From Cryobacterium inferilacus (GTDB lineage: Bacteria; Actinomycetota; Actinomycetes; Actinomycetales; Microbacteriaceae): a stretch of DNA of 64,000 nt. Location of the stretch: NCBI RefSeq assembly GCF_019599185.1, contig NZ_JAIEUL010000003.1:231438-295437 (forward strand), in the 5' to 3' direction. Made by a program: the position numbers and the translations under genes. Positions 1-9,690 of the stretch are shown piece after piece. Below the pieces are notes generated by a model, which ran no database searches, was not told the DNA's origin, and saw only the letters and a program-made list of their open reading frames with translations. Each line of letters opens with the position of its first letter. Within the stretch, counting starts at the first letter, position 1.

Positions 1-5
1 CGCTG

Positions 6-28
6 CGAGACCGGCTCACGGGGTCTCG
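6..28. terminator. Hairpin downstream of hspR, likely operon terminator
   Basis: CGAGACC (6-12) pairs perfectly with GGTCTCG (22-28) around a 9-nt loop. It lies about 37 bp past the hspR stop, in the direction of transcription of the heat-shock operon, so it probably ends that transcript. No T-run is visible. The right half also resembles a short GTCTCGACAAGCTCGACC motif that I associate with intergenic repeats in this family; that part is recall, not shown here. Confidence 0.45.
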
Positions 29-64
29 ACAAGCTCGACCAACGAGATGGGAGCGATCCCGGGA

Positions 65-478
65 TTACTTGTCGAGCGGGCGCCAGATCACGATCTGGTT
101 GGAGCGGCGGGTGCGGGTACCCGCACGCATCGAGATGACGTCCCCGGCAGAGCCGGCCGCGAAGACCCGACGGCCCGGACGGTTGAGCAGTTCGTCGGCC
201 AGGGCCGTCTCGAGCTCGTTCACCCGGCCCTCGAGCACGCGCACGGTGTCTTCCAGCGCGAGAATACGACGGATGCCCTCCAGGCTGACGCCCTCGGCAC
301 CCAGGTCCGCGATCTCCCGCAGCCGGGCCACGTCGCGCATGGAATAGCGGCGCGAGCGGCCCGGCGTGCGGCCGGGGCTGACGAGACCCAACCGGTCGTA
401 CTGCCGCAGGGTCTGCGGGTGCATGCCCGCCAACTCTGCGGCAGTACTGATCACGAAGACCCGGCTGTTCTCATCCAT
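65..478 (-). CDS. hspR: HspR, MerR-family heat-shock repressor
   Basis: A 137-aa MerR-type regulator that represses the dnaK operon by binding HAIR sequences, with DnaK as co-repressor in characterised actinobacteria. Residues about 8-75 form the MerR winged helix (motif HPQTLRQYDRLGLVSPGR followed by RRYS), and a short coiled-coil tail follows (residues 75-100). It is the last gene of dnaK-grpE-dnaJ-hspR; the dnaJ stop is at 486, 7 bp upstream of its ATG, so it is co-transcribed. Cognate HAIR sites are visible upstream of dnaK (4088-4171). The position and sequence make the assignment secure. Confidence 0.95.
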   Translation of the reverse strand: MDENSRVFVISTAAELAGMHPQTLRQYDRLGLVSPGRTPGRSRRYSMRDVARLREIADLGAEGVSLEGIRRILALEDTVRVLEGRVNELETALADELLNRPGRRVFAAGSAGDVISMRAGTRTRRSNQIVIWRPLDK

Positions 479-485
479 GCAGGTT

Positions 486-1493
486 CTACCCCTTGGCCCT
501 GGCGAGCAGTTCGTCGCGCGGGTTCTCCTTGGGCAGCGCCTCGTTGAACGCGATCAGTTTCTCCTCGGCGTCCTTGGAGAGGTGCGATGGCACGGCCACC
601 TGCACCACGGCGAGCAGGTCGCCGGTGCCCTTCGGCGTGACGACGCCGCGGCCCTTGACCCGCAGCACCCGTCCGCTCGGCGTGCCGGGCGCCACGCGCA
701 GCTTCACCGGGGGCCCGCCAAGGGTCGGCACCTCGATGGTGGCTCCCAGTGCGGCCTCGGCGAAGGTCACCGGCACGTTCACGCGCAGGTTGAGGCCCTC
801 ACGTTCGAACACCGGATGCTTGCGCACGGTGACGGTGAGCACGATGTCGCCGTGCTCGCCGCCGTCCGGGCTGGGTTGCCCCTGCCCGCGCAGCTTGATC
901 TTCTGCCCGTCGGCGACCCCGGCCGGGATCTTGACCTTGATCGGCCGACCATCCTGCGTCTGCAGGGTGATCTGGTCGCCGTGGGTGGCGGTGATGAAGT
1001 CGACCGTGGTCGACGCGATCACGTCGCGTCCCCTGGTCGGTCCACCGGCGCCGCGGAAGCCGCCGGTGGAGGTGCCGAACCGGCCACCACCGCCCTGGGC
1101 TCCACGACCGAACATGCCGCCGAGGATATCGTCGAAACCGGCCTGGTCGTAGGAGTAGCCCTGTTGTCTGGCTCCTCCGCCACCGAACATGCCGCCGAAG
1201 ACGTCGTCGAAGCCGCCCTGCTGGCCGCCCTGGCCGGGGGCGGTGAAGCGTGCCCCACCGCCCATGGCCCGCACGGCGTCGTACTCCTTGCGCTGTTCGG
1301 GGTCGCCGATCACCGAGTGCGCTTCGCTGATTTCCTTGAACTTGGCTTCCGCCGCCGCGTTACCCGGGTTGGAGTCCGGGTGGTACTTGCGCGCGAGCTT
1401 GCGATACGCCTTCTTCAGATCGGCAGCGGAGACATCCTTGGCGACCCCGAGAACCTTGTAGAAGTCCTTGTCGAACCAGTCCTGGCTAGCCAT
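486..1493 (-). CDS. dnaJ: DnaJ-type co-chaperone lacking the zinc finger
   Basis: Hsp40 co-chaperone that stimulates DnaK ATPase activity and delivers substrates. A J domain occupies residues about 8-72 with the HPD tripeptide (KYHPDSNPG). A Gly/Phe-rich stretch contains two near-copies of a GFDDxxGGMFG motif. The C-terminal substrate-binding domains follow directly from about residue 145; no CxxCxGxG zinc repeats are present, so this is a type II (CbpA-like) J protein of 335 aa rather than the roughly 380-aa type I form. The ATG at 1493 overlaps the grpE stop by 8 bp, which fixes the start and indicates translational coupling. An in-frame extension upstream to 1715 exists but is unrelated sequence inside grpE. 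Confidence 0.93.
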   Translation of the reverse strand: MASQDWFDKDFYKVLGVAKDVSAADLKKAYRKLARKYHPDSNPGNAAAEAKFKEISEAHSVIGDPEQRKEYDAVRAMGGGARFTAPGQGGQQGGFDDVFGGMFGGGGARQQGYSYDQAGFDDILGGMFGRGAQGGGGRFGTSTGGFRGAGGPTRGRDVIASTTVDFITATHGDQITLQTQDGRPIKVKIPAGVADGQKIKLRGQGQPSPDGGEHGDIVLTVTVRKHPVFEREGLNLRVNVPVTFAEAALGATIEVPTLGGPPVKLRVAPGTPSGRVLRVKGRGVVTPKGTGDLLAVVQVAVPSHLSKDAEEKLIAFNEALPKENPRDELLARAKG

Positions 1494-2171
1494 CGCTCGG
1501 TACCTGCACGACGACCTTGGCCACCCGCAGCAGCGAGGACCCGAGGTAGTAGCCGGTCTCGACGACATCGCCGACGGTTTCCACGTCGACGTCAGCGCTG
1601 GGCTGCTGGAAGATGGCCTCGTGCACGGTGGGGTCGAAGACGTCGCCGACCGCGCCGTACGGCTTGAGGCCGATCCGCTCGGTGCTGGCGCGCAGCTTGG
1701 CGGCGATGGTCGCAAAGGCGGTGGCGCCCTCGAGGTCGCCGTGCTTCTCGGCCCGGTGCAGGTCGTCGAGCACCGGCAGCAGTACCTTGATCACCTCGCC
1801 GGTGGCGCGTTCCCGCTCCACCTCACGGTTGGCCTCGGTGCGCTTGCGGTAGTTCGCGTACTCGGCGGTGACCCGCTTGAGGTCGGCGAGGTGCTCGCTG
1901 CTCGGCTCGGCTGCTTCGAGGTTGGCCGCGTCCAGGATGTCCTGCACGGTCAGCTCGTCCTCCTCGATGCCCTCGGCGGTCGCGGCGTCGGGGCTCTCGC
2001 CCTGCTTCACCTCTGAGGCCTCGGTCGCGTCGACCGCTGCGGCCAGTTCCGCGTCAACGTCGAACCCGTTGTCGGGCCCGCCCGCCGCGGGGGCGCCCGA
2101 TTCGGGCGCTCCCGCAGCAGCGGCTGACTCGTCTTCTGGACGGTTCTCGTCCGGACGGTTGGTGTCTGTCA

Positions 2172-2172
<1 letters not shown>
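1486..2172 (-). CDS. grpE: GrpE, nucleotide exchange factor
   Basis: Nucleotide exchange factor of DnaK, 228 aa. The first 75 residues are acidic and Ala/Pro-rich (low complexity, typical of actinobacterial GrpE). A long coiled coil follows (about 85-145, containing YANYRKRTEANREVERERA), then the beta domain with the family signature around TVHEAIFQQPSADVDVETV. The start codon overlaps the dnaK stop by one base (TAATG), and its own stop overlaps the dnaJ start, so the three genes are tightly coupled. Confidence 0.96.
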
Positions 2173-4040
<1,868 letters not shown>

Positions 4041-4087
4041 GTGAGAGTATCTCCTTCAAAGTGTGGGTTCAAGGCCCATTTCTGAGA

Positions 4088-4108
4088 CTTGAGTGTTGCT
4101 GACTCAAG
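4088..4108. promoter_or_regulatory. HAIR element, perfect HspR operator
   Basis: CTTGAGT-N7-ACTCAAG, matching the published HspR inverted repeat consensus exactly with the canonical 7-bp spacer. It lies 48-68 bp upstream of the dnaK ATG and overlaps the -10 box, which fits direct repression of the dnaK-grpE-dnaJ-hspR operon. Confidence 0.92.
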
Positions 4109-4135
4109 TGTGGCACCCGTCGAAAATCGAGTCAA
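4107..4135 (-). promoter_or_regulatory. dnaK operon promoter (-35 TTGACT, -10 CACACT)
   Basis: Read on the minus strand, TTGACT (4130-4135) and CACACT (4107-4112) are separated by 17 bp, the ideal spacing for a vegetative sigma-70-type promoter. The -10 is weak in sequence but overlaps the downstream HAIR element, so bound HspR would block RNA polymerase. The transcript would start about 60 bp upstream of the dnaK ATG. Confidence 0.6.
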
Positions 4136-4150
4136 GCTGGCTGCCCCAGA

Positions 4151-4171
4151 CTTGAGTCCATCTGGCTCAAC
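4151..4171. promoter_or_regulatory. Second, imperfect HAIR element
   Basis: CTTGAGT-N7-GCTCAAC: the left arm is perfect, the right arm differs from ACTCAAG at two positions. It lies 63 bp (centre to centre) upstream of the perfect HAIR, just beyond the -35 box, so the promoter is bracketed by two sites. Confidence 0.75.
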
Positions 4172-4230
4172 TCCCAGGACTTTCACATTTCAGGAGCGGT
4201 GTGGGGAGCCTGTTCGCGTAACGTGACGGC

Positions 4231-4719
4231 ATGCCTCGACTCGTGATTGTGCTCCCGGTGACGCCGCTGCGGGTCGGCGATTCCTTCGCGGTGAGCGCGT
4301 GGCCGCTGCACGTCACGGTGCTGCCGCCGTTTCTCACGGATGCGCCGAGCAGCGAGATCGCGGCGGCCATGGCCGGCGTCGCTCTGGGCCGGTCGCCCCT
4401 CACTGTGGCCGTCGGTGACGACGAGTTGTTCGGGCGCAGGCACGACATCCCCGTCAGCCTGATCCTCCCGAACGAGGTGCTGACGGCGCTGCACCACGCG
4501 CTGGTAGACGCCATCCGCCCGTTCGCCGCGGTGCCGGATGAACCGGCCTTCACCGGCGGTGGCTTTCGTGCGCACGTCACGCACAAGCCGCCCGCCCGCC
4601 TGCACCAAGGCGCCACCCTCACCCTCAGCCAACTCGCCCTGGTCGACATGCTCCCCCGTGCCCACACGGCCGGGCGCACGGTGTTGGCCGCTCACCGGCT
4701 GCACGAGCAGCTCCGGTAA
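4231..4719 (+). CDS. 2H phosphoesterase (2'-5' RNA ligase-like)
   Basis: A 162-aa protein with the two H-x-T/S motifs of the 2H phosphoesterase superfamily: HVT at residues 27-29 and HVT at 115-117, each in the expected strand context (WPLHVTVLPPF and FRAHVTHKPP). Such enzymes hydrolyse or ligate 2'-5' or cyclic phosphodiester bonds in RNA or nucleotides; the substrate here cannot be read from sequence. The gene is divergent from dnaK and ends 9 bp before the next gene, with which it is probably co-transcribed. Another 2H protein is at 30422-31063. Confidence 0.8.
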   Translation: MPRLVIVLPVTPLRVGDSFAVSAWPLHVTVLPPFLTDAPSSEIAAAMAGVALGRSPLTVAVGDDELFGRRHDIPVSLILPNEVLTALHHALVDAIRPFAAVPDEPAFTGGGFRAHVTHKPPARLHQGATLTLSQLALVDMLPRAHTAGRTVLAAHRLHEQLR

Positions 4720-4728
4720 TTTGTACCC

Positions 4729-5232
4729 ATGGAGATACGGGAGGCCCAGGAGGGCGACTGGCAACAGATCTGGGGCTTCCTGCAGGAGGTCGTGGCCGCC
4801 GGGGAGACCTACTGCTGGCCGCGGGACAGCACCGAGGAGGCCGCCAGGGCCTGGTGGATGGGCAAGCCAGGCGGGCGGGTCTTCGTGGCGGAGGACGACG
4901 GCCGGGTGCTCGGCACCGCCGAACTTCACCCCAACCAGCCGGCCGCCGGCGCCCACGTCGCCAACGCGGGCTTCATGGTCGCGACGCATGCGTCTGGGCG
5001 CGGCATCGGCCGCGCCCTCGCCGGCCACGTGCTCACGCAGGCCGCCGACGCGGGTTTCCGCGCGATGCAGTTCAACGCCGTCGTCGAGACGAACCACACC
5101 GCGGTGCGGCTCTGGCAGTCGCTCGGGTTCAGCATCGTCGGTACGGTGCCGCAGGCGTTCCGTCACCCCGTGCACGGTTTCGTCGGCCTGCACGTGATGC
5201 ACCGCTCCCTCGAGGGCGTCCGCCCAGACTAG
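4729..5232 (+). CDS. GNAT family N-acetyltransferase
   Basis: A 167-aa single-domain GNAT acetyltransferase. The acetyl-CoA pyrophosphate loop is visible as ATHASGRGIGRAL (R/QxxGxG/A), preceded by the beta-4 strand NAGFMVA, and the C-terminal WQSLGFSIVGTVPQAFRHP segment is typical of the L-amino-acid or toxin-type acetyltransferase subfamilies that act on small amines. The substrate is unknown. The start lies 9 bp after the 2H phosphoesterase stop. Confidence 0.88.
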   Translation: MEIREAQEGDWQQIWGFLQEVVAAGETYCWPRDSTEEAARAWWMGKPGGRVFVAEDDGRVLGTAELHPNQPAAGAHVANAGFMVATHASGRGIGRALAGHVLTQAADAGFRAMQFNAVVETNHTAVRLWQSLGFSIVGTVPQAFRHPVHGFVGLHVMHRSLEGVRPD

Positions 5233-5291
5233 GCGGCGCGCTCGCGCACATCCGTCCCCCGTTGTTCACCGGGCGGTCCTAGTCTTGCCTC

Positions 5292-6620
5292 ATGACCGAG
5301 ACACTCGACGGTAACGGCGCCGCCTCAGCACCCGCGGCCCCGACCCCCACTCGCGCCGCAGTCTTCGCCTGGAGCCTGTGGGACTGGGGCTCGGCCGCAT
5401 TCAACGCCGTGGTCACCACCTTCGTTTTCGCCGTCTACCTCACCGGTGATTCCTTCGGCGATGAAGACACCATCGCCGCGCAGCTGGGTTGGGCCCTCGC
5501 CATCGCCGGGTTCCTCATCGCCGTGCTCGCCCCGGTCACCGGCGCCCGCTCTGACTCCTCCGGCCGGCGGAAGTTCTGGCTGGGCGTGAACACCTTCATC
5601 GTGGTGGCCCTGACCGCCGGCATGTTCTTCGTCTTCCCTTCCCCCGAATACCTGCTGCTCGGCCTGATCCTCCTGGCCGCCGGCAACGTGTTCTTCGAGC
5701 TCGCCGGCGTCAGCTACAACGCCATGCTCGCGCAGGTCTCCACGCCGCGCACCATCGGCAAGGTCAGTGGTTTCGGGTGGGGCATGGGCTACATCGGTGG
5801 CATCGTGCTGCTGCTCATCGTCTACTTCGGCTTCATCAACCCCGAGGTGGGCCTGTTCGGCGTCACCGGTGAGAACGGCCTCGCGGTGCGGGTCACCATG
5901 CTCATCGCGGCGGCCTGGTTCGGCCTGTTCGCGCTGCCCCTCCTCCTGCGGGTGCCGGAGTACCGGGCACCGGATACCGCGCTCCGCCCCAGGGTCGGCT
6001 TCCTGCAGTCCTACCTGGATCTGGGCCGGGACGTGGCCGGGCTCTGGCGCACCAGCAGGCAGACCGTGTACTTCCTCGTCGCCAGCGCCATCTTCCGGGA
6101 CGGCCTGGCCGGGGTGTTCACCTTCGGCGGCGTGCTCGCGGCGTCGGCGTTCGGTTTCTCGGCCGGGGAGGTGATCATTTTCGCGATCGCGGCGAATGTG
6201 GTCGCCGGCATTGCCACCATCAGCGTGGGAGCGCTCGATGACAGGCTCGGCGCCAAGCCCGTGATCGTCACCGCCCTGATCGGCCTCATCGTCAGCGGCA
6301 GCCTCGTCTTCCTGCTGCACGACGGCGGCCAGATCGTGTTCTGGACCGCCGGCCTGGCGCTCTGCCTGTTCGTCGGCCCGGCGCAATCGGCCAGCCGCAC
6401 CTTCCTCGCCCGCCTCATCCCGGCCGGCAGGGAGGGCGAGGTGTTCGGCCTCTACGCCACCACCGGCCGGGCCGCCAGTTTCCTGGCCCCCACCGCGTTC
6501 GCGCTCATGGTGACGATCTTCGGCGAAACCTACTGGGGCATCCTGGGCATCATGCTGGTGCTGCTGGTCGGGCTGGTGCTGCTGCTGCCGGTGAAGGCCA
6601 GGCAGAACAAGCTGGGCTGA
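5292..6620 (+). CDS. MFS transporter, UMF1 (Atg22-like) family
   Basis: A 442-aa integral membrane protein with about 12 hydrophobic segments. The N-terminal motif AWSLWDWGSAAFNAVVTTFVFAVYL is characteristic of the UMF1/Atg22-like branch of the major facilitator superfamily, and the motif APVTGARSDSSGRRK marks the TM2-TM3 loop. Yeast Atg22 effluxes amino acids from the vacuole; the bacterial substrate is not established. It stands alone, 59 bp after the GNAT gene, with a separate methionine aminopeptidase gene downstream. Confidence 0.88.
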   Translation: MTETLDGNGAASAPAAPTPTRAAVFAWSLWDWGSAAFNAVVTTFVFAVYLTGDSFGDEDTIAAQLGWALAIAGFLIAVLAPVTGARSDSSGRRKFWLGVNTFIVVALTAGMFFVFPSPEYLLLGLILLAAGNVFFELAGVSYNAMLAQVSTPRTIGKVSGFGWGMGYIGGIVLLLIVYFGFINPEVGLFGVTGENGLAVRVTMLIAAAWFGLFALPLLLRVPEYRAPDTALRPRVGFLQSYLDLGRDVAGLWRTSRQTVYFLVASAIFRDGLAGVFTFGGVLAASAFGFSAGEVIIFAIAANVVAGIATISVGALDDRLGAKPVIVTALIGLIVSGSLVFLLHDGGQIVFWTAGLALCLFVGPAQSASRTFLARLIPAGREGEVFGLYATTGRAASFLAPTAFALMVTIFGETYWGILGIMLVLLVGLVLLLPVKARQNKLG

Positions 6621-6724
6621 GCCGGCCGACGGGGTGGGCTCGCTCGTCGGCCCGGCCCATCCGGCACACTGGGAGTGGCCGCTTCACCTGCGGCTGCCGA
6701 CGCGAACAGAAGAAAGGTGGCGGA

Positions 6725-7498
6725 ATGATCGAGTTGCGCACCCCGACAGAACTCACCGAGATGCAGGCGGCCGGCACGTTCGTCGCCGAGACGCTGACGG
6801 CGCTCAAGGCCCGCGCCGACGTGGGGGTGAACCTCATGGAGTTGGATGCATACGCCCACGAGCTCATCCGGCAGCGCGGCGCCGAGTCGTGCTACCTCGA
6901 CTACGCGCCGTCCTTCGGCAGCGGACCGTTCGGCTTTGTGCTCTGCACCTCGGTCAACGACGCCGTGCTGCACGGCAAACCGCACGACTACACGCTGGCA
7001 GACGGCGACCTGCTCACCCTCGACTTCGCCAGCTCCGTGGACGGCTGGGTGGCCGATTCGGCGATCAGCCTGGTGGTGGGCACCGCAAGCGCCGAGGACC
7101 TCGCCCTGATCCGGCTCACCGAAGACGCCCTGGCGGCGGGCATCGCGGCGGCCGTGGTCGGCAACAAGATCGGCGACATCTCCCACGCCATCGGCAGCCT
7201 GGCCGAGGCGGCCGGCCTGCGGGTCAACCTGGACTTCGGCGGCCACGGCGTTGGTCGCACCATGCACGGCGACCCGCACGTTCCCAACGCCGGCCGTCCG
7301 CACCGCGGCTACCCGCTGCGGCCCGGCTTGGTCATCGCGATCGAACCGTGGTTCCTCAGCGGCACCGACAAGCTCAAGACCGACAAGGATGGTTGGACCC
7401 TGCGCAGCGCCGACGGCAGCAGGGGCGCCCACTCCGAGCACACCATCGCCATCACCGAGACCGAGCCAATCGTGCTCACCCGGCGGGCGGCCGAGTAG
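6725..7498 (+). CDS. map: Type I methionine aminopeptidase
   Basis: Removes the initiator methionine from nascent proteins; 257 aa, the length of the bare pita-bread catalytic domain without an N-terminal SH3-binding extension. Metal-binding and catalytic positions are visible: D in LTLDFASSVDGWVADSAIS, H in GHGVGRTMHGDPHVPN, E in IAIEPWFL and E in SEHTIAITE. AAAGGTGG lies just upstream of the ATG. It ends 4 bp from a convergent lipoprotein remnant. Actinobacteria often carry two map genes, so this may be a paralogue rather than the essential copy. Confidence 0.93.
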   Translation: MIELRTPTELTEMQAAGTFVAETLTALKARADVGVNLMELDAYAHELIRQRGAESCYLDYAPSFGSGPFGFVLCTSVNDAVLHGKPHDYTLADGDLLTLDFASSVDGWVADSAISLVVGTASAEDLALIRLTEDALAAGIAAAVVGNKIGDISHAIGSLAEAAGLRVNLDFGGHGVGRTMHGDPHVPNAGRPHRGYPLRPGLVIAIEPWFLSGTDKLKTDKDGWTLRSADGSRGAHSEHTIAITETEPIVLTRRAAE

Positions 7499-7502
7499 TC
7501 CG

Positions 7503-8028
7503 TCACCCCTCCGCGTGCGGTAGCCGGTCGGTGATGGCCAGCGCCCACTCCACCGCCGGCCCGCCGCCACCGAGCAGGTTGAACGTGGCGCCGTCGGTGG
7601 GCAGGGTGACGTCCAGACCCTGGGATGCGCCGTCACAGGGACCGGTCACGGCGCTCCCTGTGGTGTCAACGGTGAGCGTCACCGTGGAGTCGGCGTCGCC
7701 GCGGCAGGCGAGGTAGACCGAGTAGTCGCCCGCCGGAAGGGTCGACGTCACCATCGTGAAGGCTCCGGGCGACCCGGCGTCCATGCGGCCGTTCTGCGCC
7801 ATGACGAACCCGTCCGCCCCGCCCGTCGGCACCGCTTCCGCCGCCCACGCGGCGGTCTCGGCCGGGTCCCCACCCGAGGTGGGTGCGGTCGTTGCCGTGG
7901 CGGTGGGCGTGGGCGTGATCGTGGGCGTCGGCGCGGCGCTGCGGGCGGCATCCGTTTCGACCGGTGTGCACGCGGTCAGCGCCAGAACGAGGGCGGCTCG
8001 GTCGCCGGTAAATACACCCGAATTGCAT
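7503..8028 (-). pseudogene. Putative lipoprotein, 5' end apparently frameshifted
   Basis: The frame ending at 7503 encodes a Thr/Pro-rich linker (PTPTITPTPTATATTAPT) followed by about 130 residues of an unrecognised extracellular domain. Upstream of the linker, in the same frame, is a lipobox (AALVLALTAC), but no ATG, GTG or TTG precedes it before an in-frame stop near 8060. An ATG at 8028 reads MQFGCIYRRP in the next frame; removing one base between 8015 and 7990 would join it to the lipobox and give a proper lipoprotein signal peptide. So either the gene is frameshifted, the sequence has an error, or translation starts at the internal ATG (7832) without export. Confidence 0.55.
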
Positions 8029-8075
8029 ACTATTTCGCGCTCGGGGCGATGCCGGCGTCAGGCCGGTCCTGCCGG

Positions 8076-8342
8076 TCAGTACTCGATGTCGTCGGCCGCG
8101 AGCCAGGGGGTCATCGACGCAGGCTGCAGCAACGCGTCGGGATCCACCTCGTAGGTTTCGAGCACGATACTCATGCCCGGAGACACCAGAACCCGCACCC
8201 CGACCGCGCCGGCCACGGGAATGTCGACCATGCCACCACCGGAGCGTACGGCGGCGACGAGGCGTTCGGAGAACTCCGCCAGATCTGTGGTCATGCGCAA
8301 CCGGAACTGGCGGTCACCGATGCTGAGCGTGACTGCCTGCAC
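8076..8342 (-). CDS. Conserved hypothetical protein, 88 aa
   Basis: I do not recognise this family. It is a small, soluble, mostly beta-predicted protein without signal peptide or membrane segment. The GTG start at 8342 is preceded by a good ribosome binding site (GGGAGG, 5 nt spacing), which supports a real gene. It stands alone between the lipoprotein remnant and a divergent PEP-mutase-family gene. Confidence 0.6.
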   Translation of the reverse strand: MQAVTLSIGDRQFRLRMTTDLAEFSERLVAAVRSGGGMVDIPVAGAVGVRVLVSPGMSIVLETYEVDPDALLQPASMTPWLAADDIEY

Positions 8343-8560
8343 TGCGCCTCCCTCAACCGATACCTCAGGTTAGGGCCAAAGCCACCGACTGTATACCGAA
8401 CCTAAACAGCCTGGCACCGCCCTCGCCGGCCCGATACGGCCACGGTCCCGGAATTCGGAACCAGCCGTGAACCTGAACACTCTCTGGCACTCCGCTGAAT
8501 ATCACGTCATTGTCCGAAACCCACCAGCTCCAACCCGAGCGGGACCGGCAGACTGAAGCC

Positions 8561-9361
8561 ATGACCAACACACTGATCCAGAAGGCCGAACTCCTCAACG
8601 TGCTGCACGTTCCCGGCACCCCGCTCATCGTGACGAACGTGTGGGACGCCATCACCGCGAAGATCGTCGCCGACGCCCCCGGCGTGAAGGCCCTGGCCAG
8701 CGCCTCGCACTCGGTCTCCAACGTGCGCGGCCTGCAAGACGGTGAGGGCCTCACCGTCGACGAAGCCATCATCGCCGCCCGCATCATCACCGGCGCCACC
8801 GACCTGCCCGTCTCCATCGACTTCGAAAAGGGCTACGCGACGGATGCCGCGGGCGTGGCCGAGAACGTGCGTCGCCTGATCGAGGAGGCCGGAGCTGCCG
8901 GCATCAACATCGAGGACTCGATCGGTGCCGCCAAGGCACCGCAGTTCGACATCCCCACCGCCGCCGCCCGCGTGGCCGCGGCACGCGCAGGCGCCGAGGC
9001 CGCCGGGGTCCCACTGGTGATCAACGCCCGCGTCGACACCCTCGCCGGTGGCGGCGACTGGGCCGAGGCCGTGCAGCGCGCGAACGCCTACCTCGACGCC
9101 GGCGCCGACGTGATCTTCTTCCTCGGCCTCTCCGATGAGGACAAGGTGAAGCGCGCCCTCGACGAGGTCAACGGCCGCATCTCCGTGATCGGTGCGCCCG
9201 GTCTGGTGCCGCTGAAGCGCCTGGCCGAGCTCGGCATCTCCCGGGTCAGCTTCGGCCCCGGCACCCTGGGCCTGGCCCTCGCGTCCCTGCAGCGTGCGGC
9301 CACCAGCCTCACCGCGCTGGGCGACTACCCCGACGACCTCGGCTTCAAGTTCGAGCTCTAA
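8561..9361 (+). CDS. Isocitrate lyase/PEP mutase family protein
   Basis: A 266-aa TIM-barrel enzyme of the isocitrate lyase/phosphoenolpyruvate mutase superfamily, which makes or breaks C-C or C-P bonds next to a carboxylate using Mg2+. Visible motifs are NVWDA (substrate loop), SIDFEKGY (metal binding) and GINIEDSIG (metal-binding Glu/Asp). There is no KKCGH catalytic loop, so it is neither isocitrate lyase nor methylisocitrate lyase; oxaloacetate or carboxyphosphonate chemistry cannot be decided. The ATG at 8561 is preferred over the in-frame ATG at 8510 because family similarity begins at NTLIQKAELL. A second, distant family member is at 24151. Confidence 0.85.
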   Translation: MTNTLIQKAELLNVLHVPGTPLIVTNVWDAITAKIVADAPGVKALASASHSVSNVRGLQDGEGLTVDEAIIAARIITGATDLPVSIDFEKGYATDAAGVAENVRRLIEEAGAAGINIEDSIGAAKAPQFDIPTAAARVAAARAGAEAAGVPLVINARVDTLAGGGDWAEAVQRANAYLDAGADVIFFLGLSDEDKVKRALDEVNGRISVIGAPGLVPLKRLAELGISRVSFGPGTLGLALASLQRAATSLTALGDYPDDLGFKFEL

Positions 9362-9386
9362 CCCGGCGAGGCGGGGCGGGCATCCG

Positions 9387-9600
9387 TCAGAGCGGGGCGG
9401 GGTCGAACACGACGTGAGCGCGGCCCGTCACGGCGTCTTCGGCGCCCCTGGCCCGCACCCCGTAGACGTCGGCGATGAGCGCCGGGGTGAGGATGTCGCG
9501 CGGCCGGCCGCCGGCGACGGCCCGGCCGGCGCGCAGCACCAGCACACTGTCGCAGAACATGGCCGCGAGATTGAGGTCGCGCAGGGCCACGAGAGATGGG
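9387..9600 (-). pseudogene. C-terminal remnant of an iron-siderophore ABC ATPase
   Basis: About 67 residues match only the C-terminal end of FecE/HmuV/FepC-type ATPases: LVALRDLNLAAMFCDSVLVL (the D-loop/H-loop region) followed by RPRDILTPALIADVYGV. Walker A, the signature motif and Walker B are all absent because upstream sequence stops matching at about 9600. The DLNLAA histidine normally preceding (HDLNLAA) is replaced by Arg. A GTG at 9590 with an AGGAG upstream could still allow translation of the stump. A DtxR-type iron box 57 bp upstream suggests that the lost gene or operon was iron-regulated. Confidence 0.8.
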
Positions 9601-9646
9601 AACTCCTGAGGTGGCGGGCGAACAAAGCGGCCCTCAATTCGGGCTG

Positions 9647-9664
9647 TTAGTAAGCCTTACCTAA
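9647..9664. promoter_or_regulatory. DtxR/IdeR-type iron box
   Basis: TTAGTAAGCCTTACCTAA resembles the 19-bp consensus TTAGGTTAGCCTAACCTAA closely (one base shorter, two mismatches). It sits upstream of the minus-strand ABC ATPase remnant, the place expected for iron-dependent repression of a siderophore uptake operon. The downstream operon has been largely lost, so the site may now be an orphan. Confidence 0.72.
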
Positions 9665-9690
9665 ATTGAGTCGCCGTCCGGCCGGGCGGT

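Noticed and set aside
4231..4719. ThpR-type RNA 2',3'-cyclic phosphodiesterase
   Set aside because: The two HxT motifs fit the superfamily, but the rest of the ThpR signature is not recognisable, so only the superfamily is claimed.
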